Shown: in pieces, positions 19,023 to 27,757 of the stretch
Layout of the letters: each line of letters begins with the position of its first letter
Position numbering within the stretch: the stretch's first letter is position 1
Assembly: GCA_964517145.1 (NCBI GenBank)
Contig: CAZFBN010000006.1
Span: forward strand, 1 to 64,000
DNA: 64,000 nucleotides
Origin: JADJNW01 sp964517145
GTDB taxonomy: Bacteria > Bacteroidota > Bacteroidia > Chitinophagales > Saprospiraceae
Reading direction: 5' to 3'
The notes under the pieces: generated by a model
Databases searched by the model: none
Seen by the model: only the letters and a program-made list of their open reading frames with translations
Told to the model about the DNA's origin: nothing
Made by a program: the position numbers and the translations under genes

Positions 19023-19081
19023 AAAAAGACCGAGAGATTCAGGGCACCCGACTCACGTGTGCGCTAAGTCTCTCGGTTTTT
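19023..19081. terminator. Bidirectional terminator between the HIT gene and ruvC
   Basis: ACCGAGAGA (19029-19037) pairs with TCTCTCGGT (19069-19077), with an inner GCAC/GTGC stem. Ts follow on the plus strand and As precede, so the same hairpin has a T-tail in both directions. It serves both converging genes. Confidence 0.8.
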
Positions 19082-19086
19082 CTGAG

Positions 19087-19656
19087 TTACCCTTTCACCC
19101 GCTTTGGGTTATCTTTTATAAAACTGCTCCAGGTATTATTTTTTTTACCAGCGCCAATGCGGTTGGTAGATTGATAATAGTGACAAAGCGCAGTTGCCAG
19201 GGCGTCTGTCGCGTCGAAGTATTTTTCGTTCAAATTGGTTTGTAAAATTTTTTCCAGCATAGCAGCCACCTGCTCTTTGGAGGCATTGCCATTGCCGGTC
19301 ACCGCTTGTTTGATTTTTCTAGCCGCGTATTCAGTCACGGTCACCCCTTTTGTAATTGCTGCCGCAATTGCCACCCCCTGCGCTCTGCCCAATTTAAACA
19401 TGGATTGCACATTTTTGCCATAAAAAGGCGTTTCAATCGCCATTTCGCGCGGTTGGTACTGCGCAATGATTTCCTGCAAATGTTCAAAAATGCGCTGCAA
19501 CTTGATTGCCTGTTCCTCTTCACTTTTCAAGTGCAATACGCCCAAGTCCTTCAATTGCAAGGTTTTATCTTTGATCTCCAAAATTCCGAAGCCAAGAATA
19601 TTGGTACCAGGGTCCACCCCTAAAATTCGATAATTGGTTGTTGTTATTTCGTTCAC
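19087..19656 (-). CDS. ruvC: Holliday junction endonuclease RuvC
   Basis: The start is placed at GTG 19656, giving 189 residues; the further upstream reading would be made of low-complexity repeat sequence. The RNase H-fold catalytic acids are visible: Asp15 in GVDPGT, Glu75 in AIETPFYG, and the late pair in KYFDATDALATALCH. RuvC dimers cut Holliday junctions brought by RuvAB. The gene stands alone, with ruvA and ruvB elsewhere. The non-ATG start is the only uncertainty. Confidence 0.92.
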   Translation of the reverse strand: MNEITTTNYRILGVDPGTNILGFGILEIKDKTLQLKDLGVLHLKSEEEQAIKLQRIFEHLQEIIAQYQPREMAIETPFYGKNVQSMFKLGRAQGVAIAAAITKGVTVTEYAARKIKQAVTGNGNASKEQVAAMLEKILQTNLNEKYFDATDALATALCHYYQSTNRIGAGKKNNTWSSFIKDNPKRVKG

Positions 19657-19700
19657 AATTTTTATTAAAAATAGAATGTAACTGAATTTGGGTGGTTGTT

Positions 19701-19754
19701 TAGTCGAATAGTCGCTAGTCAAATAGTCAAATAGTTGGTAGTCGGGTAGTTGTC
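19701..19754. repeat. Degenerate TAGTC repeat upstream of ruvC
   Basis: Seven TAGTC or TAGTT units start at 19701, 19709, 19716, 19724, 19732, 19739 and 19747, spaced 7-8 bases apart. The stretch lies between ruvC and the metalloregulator gene, in the ruvC leader. Confidence 0.65.
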
Positions 19755-19766
19755 GCAAAAAATTGA

Positions 19767-20435
19767 TTAAGCACGATTGCTGATGAATATATTTTGAGCT
19801 ACTTTTTTAGAAAGTAATTGCTCTTTTTCGCTATTCAAAATGATTTTGACCGATTCATCGTATTCAAATTTTTCCAACACTTCAATCTCTGCTCCCAGCG
19901 TAAGCCCTAGCCGATCCAAATATTGTAAAAAAGAAGCGGCATGATCCTGAACCCCAACCACAACGCCCTGCGTGCCTGCCTCCAGCTCAAGCAAAGGTGT
20001 TTGTTTGCGAAAAGCAAAAACGCCCTCCGCGTCGGGAATGGGGTCGCCGTGTGGATCAAATTTTGGAGAACCGAGAAAAGCATCGAGCCGTTCGACGAGT
20101 TCTGGTGCTTGAATGTGTTCCAATTGCTCGGCAATATCATGTACTTCGTCCCAAGAAAAATGCAGCTTTTCTACCAAAAAAACCTCCCACAGCCGGTGCT
20201 TGCGAATGAGGTGCGTTGCAATTTTATTACCGCTTTCCGTCAGTGTGACGCCTCGATGCTTTTGATAATGAATCAGTTCTTTTTTCGACAATCGAATCAC
20301 CATATCCGTTGCAGAGGCTGCCGTAGTGCCCATTTCGGTAGCAATGGCATTGTTGCTGGCAGCTTTGCCTTCGCGCTCCACGATTTTAAAAATCGCTTTT
20401 AAATAATTCTCTTCTGTTTGGGAAATTGCTTCCAT
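19767..20435 (-). CDS. DtxR/MntR-family metal-dependent transcriptional regulator
   Basis: A 222-residue protein. Residues 1-65 form a winged helix (SQTEENYLKAIFKI, then GTTAASATDMVIRLSKK) and 66-140 the metal-binding/dimer domain (RKHRLWEVFLVEKL, then EVHDIAEQLEHI with His and Glu ligands). The C-terminal part (about 150-215) is a FeoA/SH3-like domain. It should repress or tune iron or manganese transport genes when metal is bound. No metal transporter is adjacent, so the targets are elsewhere. A TATCTTTG box on the minus strand lies at 20454-20461. Confidence 0.9.
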   Translation of the reverse strand: MEAISQTEENYLKAIFKIVEREGKAASNNAIATEMGTTAASATDMVIRLSKKELIHYQKHRGVTLTESGNKIATHLIRKHRLWEVFLVEKLHFSWDEVHDIAEQLEHIQAPELVERLDAFLGSPKFDPHGDPIPDAEGVFAFRKQTPLLELEAGTQGVVVGVQDHAASFLQYLDRLGLTLGAEIEVLEKFEYDESVKIILNSEKEQLLSKKVAQNIFISNRA

Positions 20436-20682
20436 GCTTTTTTAATAACTATTCAAAGATAAGCAGTTTAGGCAGGTCTAAAAATGATTTTTAGAGAAGT
20501 TTTTCAAATCGCATTTGGAAATATGATTTTTACAATAGGTAATCGAGCAGCATTTTGACACAGCATCGCGAAGTTTGGTTAGATTGTAAAGTATTGGTTA
20601 TCAGGCGCTAGGCGTTTCTGATCTCTGCGTGAAATGATAAATTAACTAGGCTCGCTTACTTATTTTGGGGCGCTTTTTTTAA

Positions 20683-21042
20683 CTAAATTAAATCCCAAAA
20701 AGAACGTGGACGGCGATACACTACTACCGTGTCCCGAATGGTTTGGATAAAATACCAAATCACTACGCCGATCAGCGGTAAGTAAGCAAGTGAGCCAATG
20801 AGGTGCGTCCAGATGGGCAAGCTGACTGTAAAAACGATGGCGGTGCGCAAATAATTGAGCCGACGAATGTGCTTGTAAACATAAAACAAGTGCAATGCGC
20901 TGATGAATTGCCAGATGGCGAGCACCAGCAGGATGGCACCCGACCAGCGAATGCCATTGACAAAAAGCAATAACAATAAGACCGCCAGAATAAGAACACT
21001 TTGCGCCAGCAGGTCAATTTTCATACGAAAACGCGAAATCAT
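20683..21042 (-). CDS. Small membrane protein, third of a related trio
   Basis: A 119-residue protein with about four hydrophobic segments. It shares with its two upstream neighbours an N-terminal D-L/F-x-x-Q-x-x-L-I pattern (here KIDLLAQSVLIL) and an IWQF motif near residue 45. The C-terminus is basic. No function is known. It is the last of three genes in the same direction, with 53 bases between it and the previous one. Confidence 0.6.
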   Translation of the reverse strand: MISRFRMKIDLLAQSVLILAVLLLLLFVNGIRWSGAILLVLAIWQFISALHLFYVYKHIRRLNYLRTAIVFTVSLPIWTHLIGSLAYLPLIGVVIWYFIQTIRDTVVVYRRPRSFWDLI

Positions 21043-21095
21043 CGTCTAGGGTTGGTTGTGGTGAATTTGGTTTTGTTAGGGTGAAATTATAAAAA

Positions 21096-21530
21096 CTAAT
21101 ATTTGTCAATAAAAATATCTTCTGTATCCAAAATACGATCCTTGTCAGGATGCCATCGGCTGGCAGCATGTTGGCGTTCTAGGCGATACCAGTCAATTCC
21201 CGCCAGCACCAAGTTGCCAAGCAATACAATTGGTATTAACAAAAAAGCAATGCCGCTCAAAATGCCGTTTACATTGTAAGCATCTAGCGCAAATGCCATT
21301 ATGACCAATAATAAAAAAGTTACTGGCGGAATAAATCGATACCGCATTTTGAACTCAGTTGCAATATAAATATTGCTGAAAAATTGCCAAATTACAAACA
21401 ACACAAAACATACCACCGCCACTGAGCCACTCGAGCCGTATTTATACGGACTTAAAAAGGCTCCAATCGCAATAATAATCAATGCTGCCTGCACAAAAAA
21501 ATCTGTACGTACCACCTTCCGTTTATCCAT
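21096..21530 (-). CDS. Small membrane protein, second of a related trio
   Basis: A 144-residue protein with four hydrophobic segments and a soluble acidic tail. The N-terminus RTDFFVQAALII and the motif IWQFFSNIY match the signature of both neighbours. The last 30 residues (HPDKDRILDTEDIFIDKY) are extra and cytosolic-looking. Function unknown. It lies 41 bases after the first gene of the trio. Confidence 0.6.
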   Translation of the reverse strand: MDKRKVVRTDFFVQAALIIIAIGAFLSPYKYGSSGSVAVVCFVLFVIWQFFSNIYIATEFKMRYRFIPPVTFLLLVIMAFALDAYNVNGILSGIAFLLIPIVLLGNLVLAGIDWYRLERQHAASRWHPDKDRILDTEDIFIDKY

Positions 21531-21571
21531 AGGAAGCGATTTCCATCAAAGGTGGCAAATTTCTGGCATTC

Positions 21572-21982
21572 TTATGATACAAATGTTGCTTCTTTTTTAG
21601 CTTTTGCATACTGCTCGTAAGTAATAACACAAATGTAAAAATAGATCAAAGCAGCGAAAAATGGAATCAGTCCTACGAATGTAAGCTGCGCCATATCAGT
21701 GTATTGCACACCAAATGCGCTGTAATGAAATTGAATGCGACTCATAAAAACCAAAAAACAGCAGTAAATAATGGAGGCTGCTAAATATACTGGCTTATAT
21801 TTGTCTTGATAAAAAAACGAGCCGACAATTGCGCTTCCCAATTGCCAAATGCCGGTAAGCAATAAGGACAATAAAAAGATAAGCGTATAGGTCTTATTGA
21901 AAATAGTGGCTGCGCCGCTACCTAACATGCTGAAAATCAGCAGCGCCTGTACGAAAAGGTCAATTGAGGTGAATGTTTTCAT
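21572..21982 (-). CDS. Small membrane protein, first of a related trio
   Basis: A 136-residue protein with about four membrane segments. SIDLFVQALLIFSM and GIWQLGSAIV place it in the same family as the two following genes. The family looks like an old tandem duplication with strong divergence. A consensus promoter lies 15-45 bases upstream, so this is the operon's first gene. Function unknown. Confidence 0.6.
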   Translation of the reverse strand: MKTFTSIDLFVQALLIFSMLGSGAATIFNKTYTLIFLLSLLLTGIWQLGSAIVGSFFYQDKYKPVYLAASIIYCCFLVFMSRIQFHYSAFGVQYTDMAQLTFVGLIPFFAALIYFYICVITYEQYAKAKKEATFVS

Positions 21983-21996
21983 AACTTAACTTTTTG

Positions 21997-22027
21997 CAAA
22001 GATATAGAAAGAAATTGGATTTTTCAA
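21997..22027 (-). promoter_or_regulatory. Consensus promoter of the small membrane-protein trio
   Basis: On the minus strand TTG (22025-22027), a 20-base spacer and TATCTTTG (21997-22004) match the Bacteroidota consensus exactly. The leader before the ATG would be very short. Confidence 0.65.
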
Positions 22028-22096
22028 TTTTTTCTGAAAGTTCTGAATAAAATATTTTTTAAAACTTTGCCTATTTTTTAAAAAACTAAAATAGAC

Positions 22097-22672
22097 ATGA
22101 CACCAATCGAAGTTAATCAGCTACTACGTAAACGTCGAGCCATCTTTCCAAAGTCTTACATTAACAAAGCAATTTCGAAAGAAATAATCCAAGAAGTGTT
22201 GGAAAATGCCAATTGGGCTCCTACCCACCGCCTGACGCAGCCTTGGCGCTTCAAAGTATTTACGGGCGCTGGTGTGGAAAAACTGGCTCAGTATATGGGT
22301 GCGTTCTTTAAAGATAACACACCAACGGAGCAAATGACGCAAGAGAAGTACGAAAAAAGCATGGAAAATCCGCGGCGCTCGGCTTGTGTGATTGCTATTT
22401 GTATGCAAACAGACCCTGAGAACCGCGTGCCAGAGTGGGAAGAAATTGCCGCTACGGCAATGGCGGTGCAAAATATGTGGCTCACCTGTGCTGCTTATGA
22501 CATTGGTTGCTACTGGAGTTCGCCTCGCGCGGCGTTGGAAGCCAATGAATTTCTGGGGTTGAAAGAAGGCGAACGTTGTCTGGGCTTATTTTATATGGGC
22601 TACCATGAGATGCCTGAAATACCAAGAAAACGCACACCAATTGAAGAAAAAGTAGCATGGATAGAAGATTGA
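22097..22672 (+). CDS. Nitroreductase-family protein
   Basis: This 191-residue protein has the FMN-binding layout of the nitroreductase family: RKRRAIFPKSY near the start, NANWAPTHRLTQPWRFKVF, and the late SSPRAALEANEFLGL. Such proteins reduce nitro groups, quinones or enones with NAD(P)H in the cytosol. It is shorter than NfsB-type enzymes and similar to the small YdjA/TdsD-like branch. It is a single gene and its true substrate is unknown. Confidence 0.85.
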   Translation: MTPIEVNQLLRKRRAIFPKSYINKAISKEIIQEVLENANWAPTHRLTQPWRFKVFTGAGVEKLAQYMGAFFKDNTPTEQMTQEKYEKSMENPRRSACVIAICMQTDPENRVPEWEEIAATAMAVQNMWLTCAAYDIGCYWSSPRAALEANEFLGLKEGERCLGLFYMGYHEMPEIPRKRTPIEEKVAWIED

Positions 22673-22769
22673 AGTGGGAAAATGAAGCACCGAAGTTGCG
22701 CGCGGTACTTCAATACCAAATTTCTATTTAAAACATTTGAATTCTTTATTATTCAAACACAAAATCTTG

Positions 22770-22801
22770 TTTGGTCAAGCCAAAATATTGACTTACTTTT
22801 G
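22770..22801 (+). promoter_or_regulatory. Consensus promoter of the pyrophosphatase gene
   Basis: TTTG at 22770-22773, a 20-base spacer and TACTTTTG at 22794-22801. Transcription should start near 22808, leaving a leader of about 90 bases. Confidence 0.65.
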
Positions 22802-22896
22802 CGCACATGCTAAAAAATCAAGCTTTGGTGGCTGTTTTTTAGCAGAGTTCCAAAATTTTTCCACCAACTTTAATCAAATTAAAAGATAGGAATTAT

Positions 22897-25104
22897 ATGA
22901 ACAGTATTACGTATGCGATTCCAGTGTTTGGAGTGCTGGCTTTGTTGTACACTTTTTGGCGTTCGGCGTGGATTACTAGACAAGATCCAGGTAGTGAAAA
23001 GATGAAGAACATTGCCGCAGCGATTTCAGAGGGAGCGATGTCGTTTTTGCGTGCCGAATATCGAGTTTTGGCAATTTTTGTAGCTTCAGTAGCCATTTTA
23101 CTGGCAGTCACCGCAGATCCTAAATTGTCCTCTTGGATGGTAGCCGTGTCCTTTGTGGCAGGAGCTGTATGCTCTGCATTGGCAGGCTTTTTGGGTATGC
23201 GCGTAGCGACCAAGGCTAATGTGCGCACTACCAATGCTGCTCGCACTGGCTTGGGCAAAGCACTGGAAATTGCTTTTGCGGGAGGGGCTGTAATGGGCTT
23301 AGGTGTGGTAGGTTTAGGCGTGCTGGGCTTAGGAGGGCTTTTTATTTTATTTGCTGATATGTTTGGCACAGATAACATTGACAATGTGAATCGAGTGATC
23401 ACTGTACTGACTGGCTTCTCTTTCGGTGCGTCGTCTATTGCGTTGTTTGCAAGAGTAGGCGGCGGTATTTACACCAAAGCTGCCGATGTGGGTGCTGACC
23501 TGGTTGGTAAAGTAGAAGCGGGGATTCCGGAAGATCATCCTTTGAATCCAGCGACCATTGCAGATAATGTGGGCGACAACGTGGGCGACGTAGCAGGTAT
23601 GGGTGCTGACTTGTTCGAATCCTATGTAGGCTCTATTGTTGGTACAATGGTGCTTGGCGCCGTATTCATCGGCACGGTGGGTTTTGAAAATACAAATGAA
23701 TTTGGTGGGTTGAATGCAGTGATTTTGCCATTGGTATTGGCAGCAGTAGGTATTTTGACCTCTATTGTCGGTACATTTTTTGTTCGGGTGAAAGAAGGTG
23801 GGAACCCCCAAACGGCATTAAATATTGGTGAATTTGGCTCTTCTATTGTAATGATTGTTTTATCGTATTTCATTATCAATTGGATGCTGCCTTCTTCCTG
23901 GACTTATACCGATACCCTTTACCGCGATGCGACGGGCAACCCAACGCTGCGCGAGATGACTGCAAATGGCGTTTTCTTTGCAACAATCATTGGTTTGATC
24001 GCGGGCGTATTGATTGGTGTAGCAACCGAGTTTTTCACCGGCACAGGAACCAAGCCTGTTTTGACCATTGTAAGACAATCGGGTACGGGCGTAGCTACGA
24101 ATATCATTGCCGGCTTAGGCATGGGGATGATTTCTACTGTGATTCCGGTGTTGTTGATTGCTGTTTCGATTATCGGCGCATTTCACTTTGCTGGTTTGTA
24201 CGGCATTGCCATTGCAGCGGTTGGAATGTTGTCGAACACGGGTATTCAATTAGCGGTGGACGCGTATGGTCCTATTTCGGATAATGCGGGCGGTATTGCT
24301 GAAATGAGCGAATTGCCCAAAGAAGTGCGCAACCGCACTGATAAATTGGACGCTGTAGGCAACACCACAGCAGCCATCGGTAAGGGTTTTGCGATTGGAT
24401 CTGCAGCGTTGACAGCGCTGGCGCTGTTTGGTGCCTTTATGCAGGCAGCACAAATCAACTCGATTGACATCTCCAAAGCCACAGTAATGGCGGGGCTATT
24501 CGTAGGCGGCATGATTCCGTTCTTGTTCTCGGCTTTAGCAATGCAGGCAGTAGGAAGCGCAGCGATGGATATGATTAAAGAAGTGCGTCGTCAGTTCAGC
24601 GAAATTCCAGCGTTACATGCAGCCCTGGAGGTGATGCGTAAAAACGAAGATAAGGATTTTCATCATTGGAATGATACCGACCGTGCTGTATTTGAAGCAG
24701 CTGAAGGCAAGGCAGAATATGGCAAGTGCGTGGAAATTTCGACACAAGCAGCCATTCGCCGCATGATTGTGCCAGGTTTAATTGCAGTGGTGGTGCCAGT
24801 TGCCACGGGCTTCCTCGGCGGTGCAGAAATGCTGGGTGGCTTGCTGGCAGGCGTGACGGTGAGCGGTGTTTTGATGGCGATTTTCCAGGCAAATGCCGGT
24901 GGCGCATGGGACAACGCTAAGAAAATGTTTGAAGGTGGGGTGGACATTGATGGCAAAACCTATTACAAAGGCTCTGATCCTCACAAAGCAGCGGTGGTAG
25001 GCGATACGGTAGGCGATCCATTCAAAGATACGTCAGGTCCTTCCTTGAATATCTTGTTGAAATTAATGTCGGTAGTGGCTCTGGTAATCGCGCCGCTGTT
25101 ATAA
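22897..25104 (+). CDS. hppA: Membrane-bound ion-pumping pyrophosphatase, sodium type
   Basis: A 735-residue protein with about 16 membrane segments that couples pyrophosphate hydrolysis to ion export at the inner membrane. The active-site motifs DVGADLVGKVE and DNVGDNVGD are intact. Ala492 in GNTTAAIGKG marks the potassium-dependent class (the independent class has Lys). Glu241 in DLFESYVGS is in the position seen in Na+- and Na+,H+-pumping enzymes, not the plant-type proton pumps. Transport of sodium, perhaps with protons, is thus the best reading. A strong promoter and a strong terminator isolate it as a single gene. Confidence 0.93.
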   Translation: MNSITYAIPVFGVLALLYTFWRSAWITRQDPGSEKMKNIAAAISEGAMSFLRAEYRVLAIFVASVAILLAVTADPKLSSWMVAVSFVAGAVCSALAGFLGMRVATKANVRTTNAARTGLGKALEIAFAGGAVMGLGVVGLGVLGLGGLFILFADMFGTDNIDNVNRVITVLTGFSFGASSIALFARVGGGIYTKAADVGADLVGKVEAGIPEDHPLNPATIADNVGDNVGDVAGMGADLFESYVGSIVGTMVLGAVFIGTVGFENTNEFGGLNAVILPLVLAAVGILTSIVGTFFVRVKEGGNPQTALNIGEFGSSIVMIVLSYFIINWMLPSSWTYTDTLYRDATGNPTLREMTANGVFFATIIGLIAGVLIGVATEFFTGTGTKPVLTIVRQSGTGVATNIIAGLGMGMISTVIPVLLIAVSIIGAFHFAGLYGIAIAAVGMLSNTGIQLAVDAYGPISDNAGGIAEMSELPKEVRNRTDKLDAVGNTTAAIGKGFAIGSAALTALALFGAFMQAAQINSIDISKATVMAGLFVGGMIPFLFSALAMQAVGSAAMDMIKEVRRQFSEIPALHAALEVMRKNEDKDFHHWNDTDRAVFEAAEGKAEYGKCVEISTQAAIRRMIVPGLIAVVVPVATGFLGGAEMLGGLLAGVTVSGVLMAIFQANAGGAWDNAKKMFEGGVDIDGKTYYKGSDPHKAAVVGDTVGDPFKDTSGPSLNILLKLMSVVALVIAPLL

Positions 25105-25419
25105 TTTGAATGCAATTTTGTAAATCTTCAAGATTTGCGAAATCTAAAAGAATAAAGGGAAGTGCCTTGTCTCGTGACAGGGCATTTCCTTTTTAATTTT
25201 AAACCTATCTTGCAACGCATCAGAAATAAGCGTAGCTTTATGCTTCCTCGGCGACAATCGGCTTTTTTAGAAAAATTCTTATCAGCAGCAGCAGAACACT
25301 TTCGTTATTGTTCTGTTAAAAAATTATTTTACGTGATTATTGACAAACATTTTACCCAAAAGCCATATATTTATCTAAACATGTCGCGTTATAACGAAAC
25401 TGACTGGAAAGATTAGACA
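25105..25419. other. Intergenic region between the pyrophosphatase and protease genes
   Basis: It contains the pyrophosphatase terminator and then about 225 bases without a convincing gene. An 84-codon open frame at 25162-25416 begins in the terminator stem and has no protein-like pattern, so I do not call it. Confidence 0.4.
25158..25194 (+). terminator. Rho-independent terminator of the pyrophosphatase gene
   Basis: The 14-base stem GGAAGTGCCTTGTC pairs with 25176-25189 (two G-T pairs) across the loop TCGT, followed by five Ts. Confidence 0.88.
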
Positions 25420-27561
25420 ATGACTTTTTTCAATTCTTTAAAACTAAAGCTTATGAAATTGAGAGGACCTATCTTCTTCTCAGTGATGTTGATCACCCTA
25501 TTGGTAGCAGCTTTCTACCCGAAAGTAGATAATCAAGAGAAGGACGCTGTGCTGATGCGCGCAATTTTGACTTTTGTGGGGCAATTGCATTTTCAGCCAA
25601 AGCAAATGAATGATGCGTTTTCTGAGAAATTGTATGATTTGTACCTGGATCGGATTGACAGCAGGCGGCAATTTCTGACACAGCAAGACCTTCAAAAATT
25701 GGATTCATACAAGGTGCAACTGGATGATGAGGCGATGGCTGGAAATTTCGACTTTTTTAATCTTTCGCTCGAATTGCTGAACGATGGCATGAAAAAAACA
25801 CAAGGGTATTACCGCGAAATTTTGGCGAAACCCTTTGATTTTACAACAAACGAGAGCATTGAACTAGACGGCGAAAAGCGCAGCTTTGCAAAAAATGATT
25901 TAGAATTGAAAGATTATTGGCGTCGTTATTTGAAATATGAAGTGATGACGCGCGTTGCCGATAAACTGGAGGAGCAAAAAGAAACGGGCGAAGAAGGAAC
26001 GCAGCAATCGGCGGAAGACATGGAAGCTGAAGCGCGCAAGGAAGTGCTGAAATTGATGGATGACTGGTATGATCGGCTTGGCAAACTCAAGCGTTCTACT
26101 CGATTGAGCTACTATTTGAATACCATTACTAATATCTACGATCCGCATTCGGATTATTTGGAGCCTATTGACAAACAAAATTTTGATATTCGTTTTTCTG
26201 GGCGCCTCGAAGGCATTGGGGCTACTTTGCAAACTGTAGGCGATTATACCAAAGTGTCGAGCATCGTGGTGGGCGGACCTGCTTGGAAAGGCAAGGAATT
26301 GCAGGAAAACGACATTATTCTCAAGGTAGCGCAAGGCGACAATGGCGAATGGAAAGATATAACCGGCATGATTGTAGATGATGTGGTGCAACTGGTGCGT
26401 GGCGAAAAAGGGACAAAAGTGCGCCTGACGATTAAAAAAATAGATAACTCGATCAAAGAAATCAGCATCATTCGGGAAGTGATTATCCTAGAGGAAGGTT
26501 TTGCAAAGTCGTTGATTTTGGATGGTGCCAGCCCAGACGAAAAAATCGGGTACATATTTTTGCCTCGTTTTTATGCAGACTTTGAGCATGCCGATGGGCG
26601 CTTTTCTGCAAAAGACATTGCAGAGGAAATCGCAAAGTTGAAAAAAGAAAAGGTGAACGGCATTATTTTGGATTTGCGCAACAACGGCGGAGGCTCTTTG
26701 AACGACGTCGTGCAGATGTCTGGCTACTTTATTGAGCAAGGTCCGATTGTACAAGTCAAATCAAAAGCGCAAAATCCAGATGTGTTGGATGATACAGACC
26801 CCAGTGTGCAGTACGGCGGTCCACTGATCGTGATGGTGAATCATTTTAGTGCATCAGCGTCTGAAATTTTGGCTGCAGCATTGCAAGATTATGGTAGAGC
26901 GGTTATCGTTGGTACCAATACTTACGGCAAAGGTACGGTGCAGCGTTTTTATGATTTGGATCGTGGCGTGAGAGGATACGAAGAACTCAAGCCGCTGGGC
27001 GAGATCAAACTGACGGTGCAAAAATTCTATCGTATCAATGGCGGTTCGACGCAATTGCGGGGTGTGACACCTGATATTGCATTGCCTGATCCTTATGCTT
27101 TCATCGAAGTGGGTGAAAAAGAAGAAGAATATCCGCTGGAATGGACAGAAATTGCGGCGTTGCAATACAAACAAAATGTTTATAAAATTCCGAATCTTAA
27201 TAAAATCAAGGCGGAGAGTGAAAAACGGGTGACTAAAAATCCGGTTTTCCAAAAAATCACAGATAATGCCAAGCGCTTGAAGTCACAAGGCGACGAAACG
27301 GTTTATCCGTTGCGATTGGAAGAGTATATGGCAATGTCTGAAAAGCGTGTCCAGGAATCTAAAACTTATGAAGATTTGTTCAAAAACGTCATCAACAAAG
27401 GCGTGCGCAATTTGGAAGTGGACATTCCAAGCATTCATAAAGATGAATCGAAAAAAGCGCGCAATGATGATTTTGTGCAAACCGTTTCAAAAGATGTGTA
27501 TATCAACGAAACCTTGCTGATTATGCACGATTTGATTAAAAACGGCGTGGCTTCAAGATAA
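25420..27561 (+). CDS. prc: Tail-specific carboxy-terminal processing protease (S41)
   Basis: A 713-residue periplasmic serine protease of the Prc/Tsp type. An N-terminal signal anchor (GPIFFSVMLITLLVAAFY) is followed by a helical region with RIDSRRQFLTQQD, a PDZ domain at about 255-350 (GRLEGIGATLQ, then GPAWKGKELQENDIILKV) and the S41 core. The catalytic Ser479 (in SASASEI) and Lys504 (in YGKGTVQ) are spaced 25 apart, as in E. coli Prc. It trims or degrades proteins by their C-terminal tails. ATG at 25420 is used; a second ATG 11 codons later is also possible. A terminator follows. Confidence 0.93.
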   Translation: MTFFNSLKLKLMKLRGPIFFSVMLITLLVAAFYPKVDNQEKDAVLMRAILTFVGQLHFQPKQMNDAFSEKLYDLYLDRIDSRRQFLTQQDLQKLDSYKVQLDDEAMAGNFDFFNLSLELLNDGMKKTQGYYREILAKPFDFTTNESIELDGEKRSFAKNDLELKDYWRRYLKYEVMTRVADKLEEQKETGEEGTQQSAEDMEAEARKEVLKLMDDWYDRLGKLKRSTRLSYYLNTITNIYDPHSDYLEPIDKQNFDIRFSGRLEGIGATLQTVGDYTKVSSIVVGGPAWKGKELQENDIILKVAQGDNGEWKDITGMIVDDVVQLVRGEKGTKVRLTIKKIDNSIKEISIIREVIILEEGFAKSLILDGASPDEKIGYIFLPRFYADFEHADGRFSAKDIAEEIAKLKKEKVNGIILDLRNNGGGSLNDVVQMSGYFIEQGPIVQVKSKAQNPDVLDDTDPSVQYGGPLIVMVNHFSASASEILAAALQDYGRAVIVGTNTYGKGTVQRFYDLDRGVRGYEELKPLGEIKLTVQKFYRINGGSTQLRGVTPDIALPDPYAFIEVGEKEEEYPLEWTEIAALQYKQNVYKIPNLNKIKAESEKRVTKNPVFQKITDNAKRLKSQGDETVYPLRLEEYMAMSEKRVQESKTYEDLFKNVINKGVRNLEVDIPSIHKDESKKARNDDFVQTVSKDVYINETLLIMHDLIKNGVASR

Positions 27562-27583
27562 AAGATAGCTTCTTTTTATAAAG

Positions 27584-27618
27584 AAAGCCTTTCCAATATT
27601 GATTTGGAAAGGCTTTTT
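27584..27618 (+). terminator. Rho-independent terminator of the tail-specific protease gene
   Basis: The 13-base stem AAAGCCTTTCCAA (27584-27596) pairs with 27604-27616 and is followed by Ts. Confidence 0.87.
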
Positions 27619-27757
27619 AATGTAAAATATTTAAAACTTATAATACTCTGAAAATGACGGATTTATCTGCGCTAAATTGGTGGTTTAAAAAAGCGTGGAT
27701 AATCTCCTTTTAAATTCCGCACAAAATCCTTTGACTAAGTTTTGCACCATAATTTCC

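Noticed and set aside
25162..25416. An 84-codon frame after the pyrophosphatase
   Set aside because: It begins in the terminator stem and lacks any recognisable pattern.
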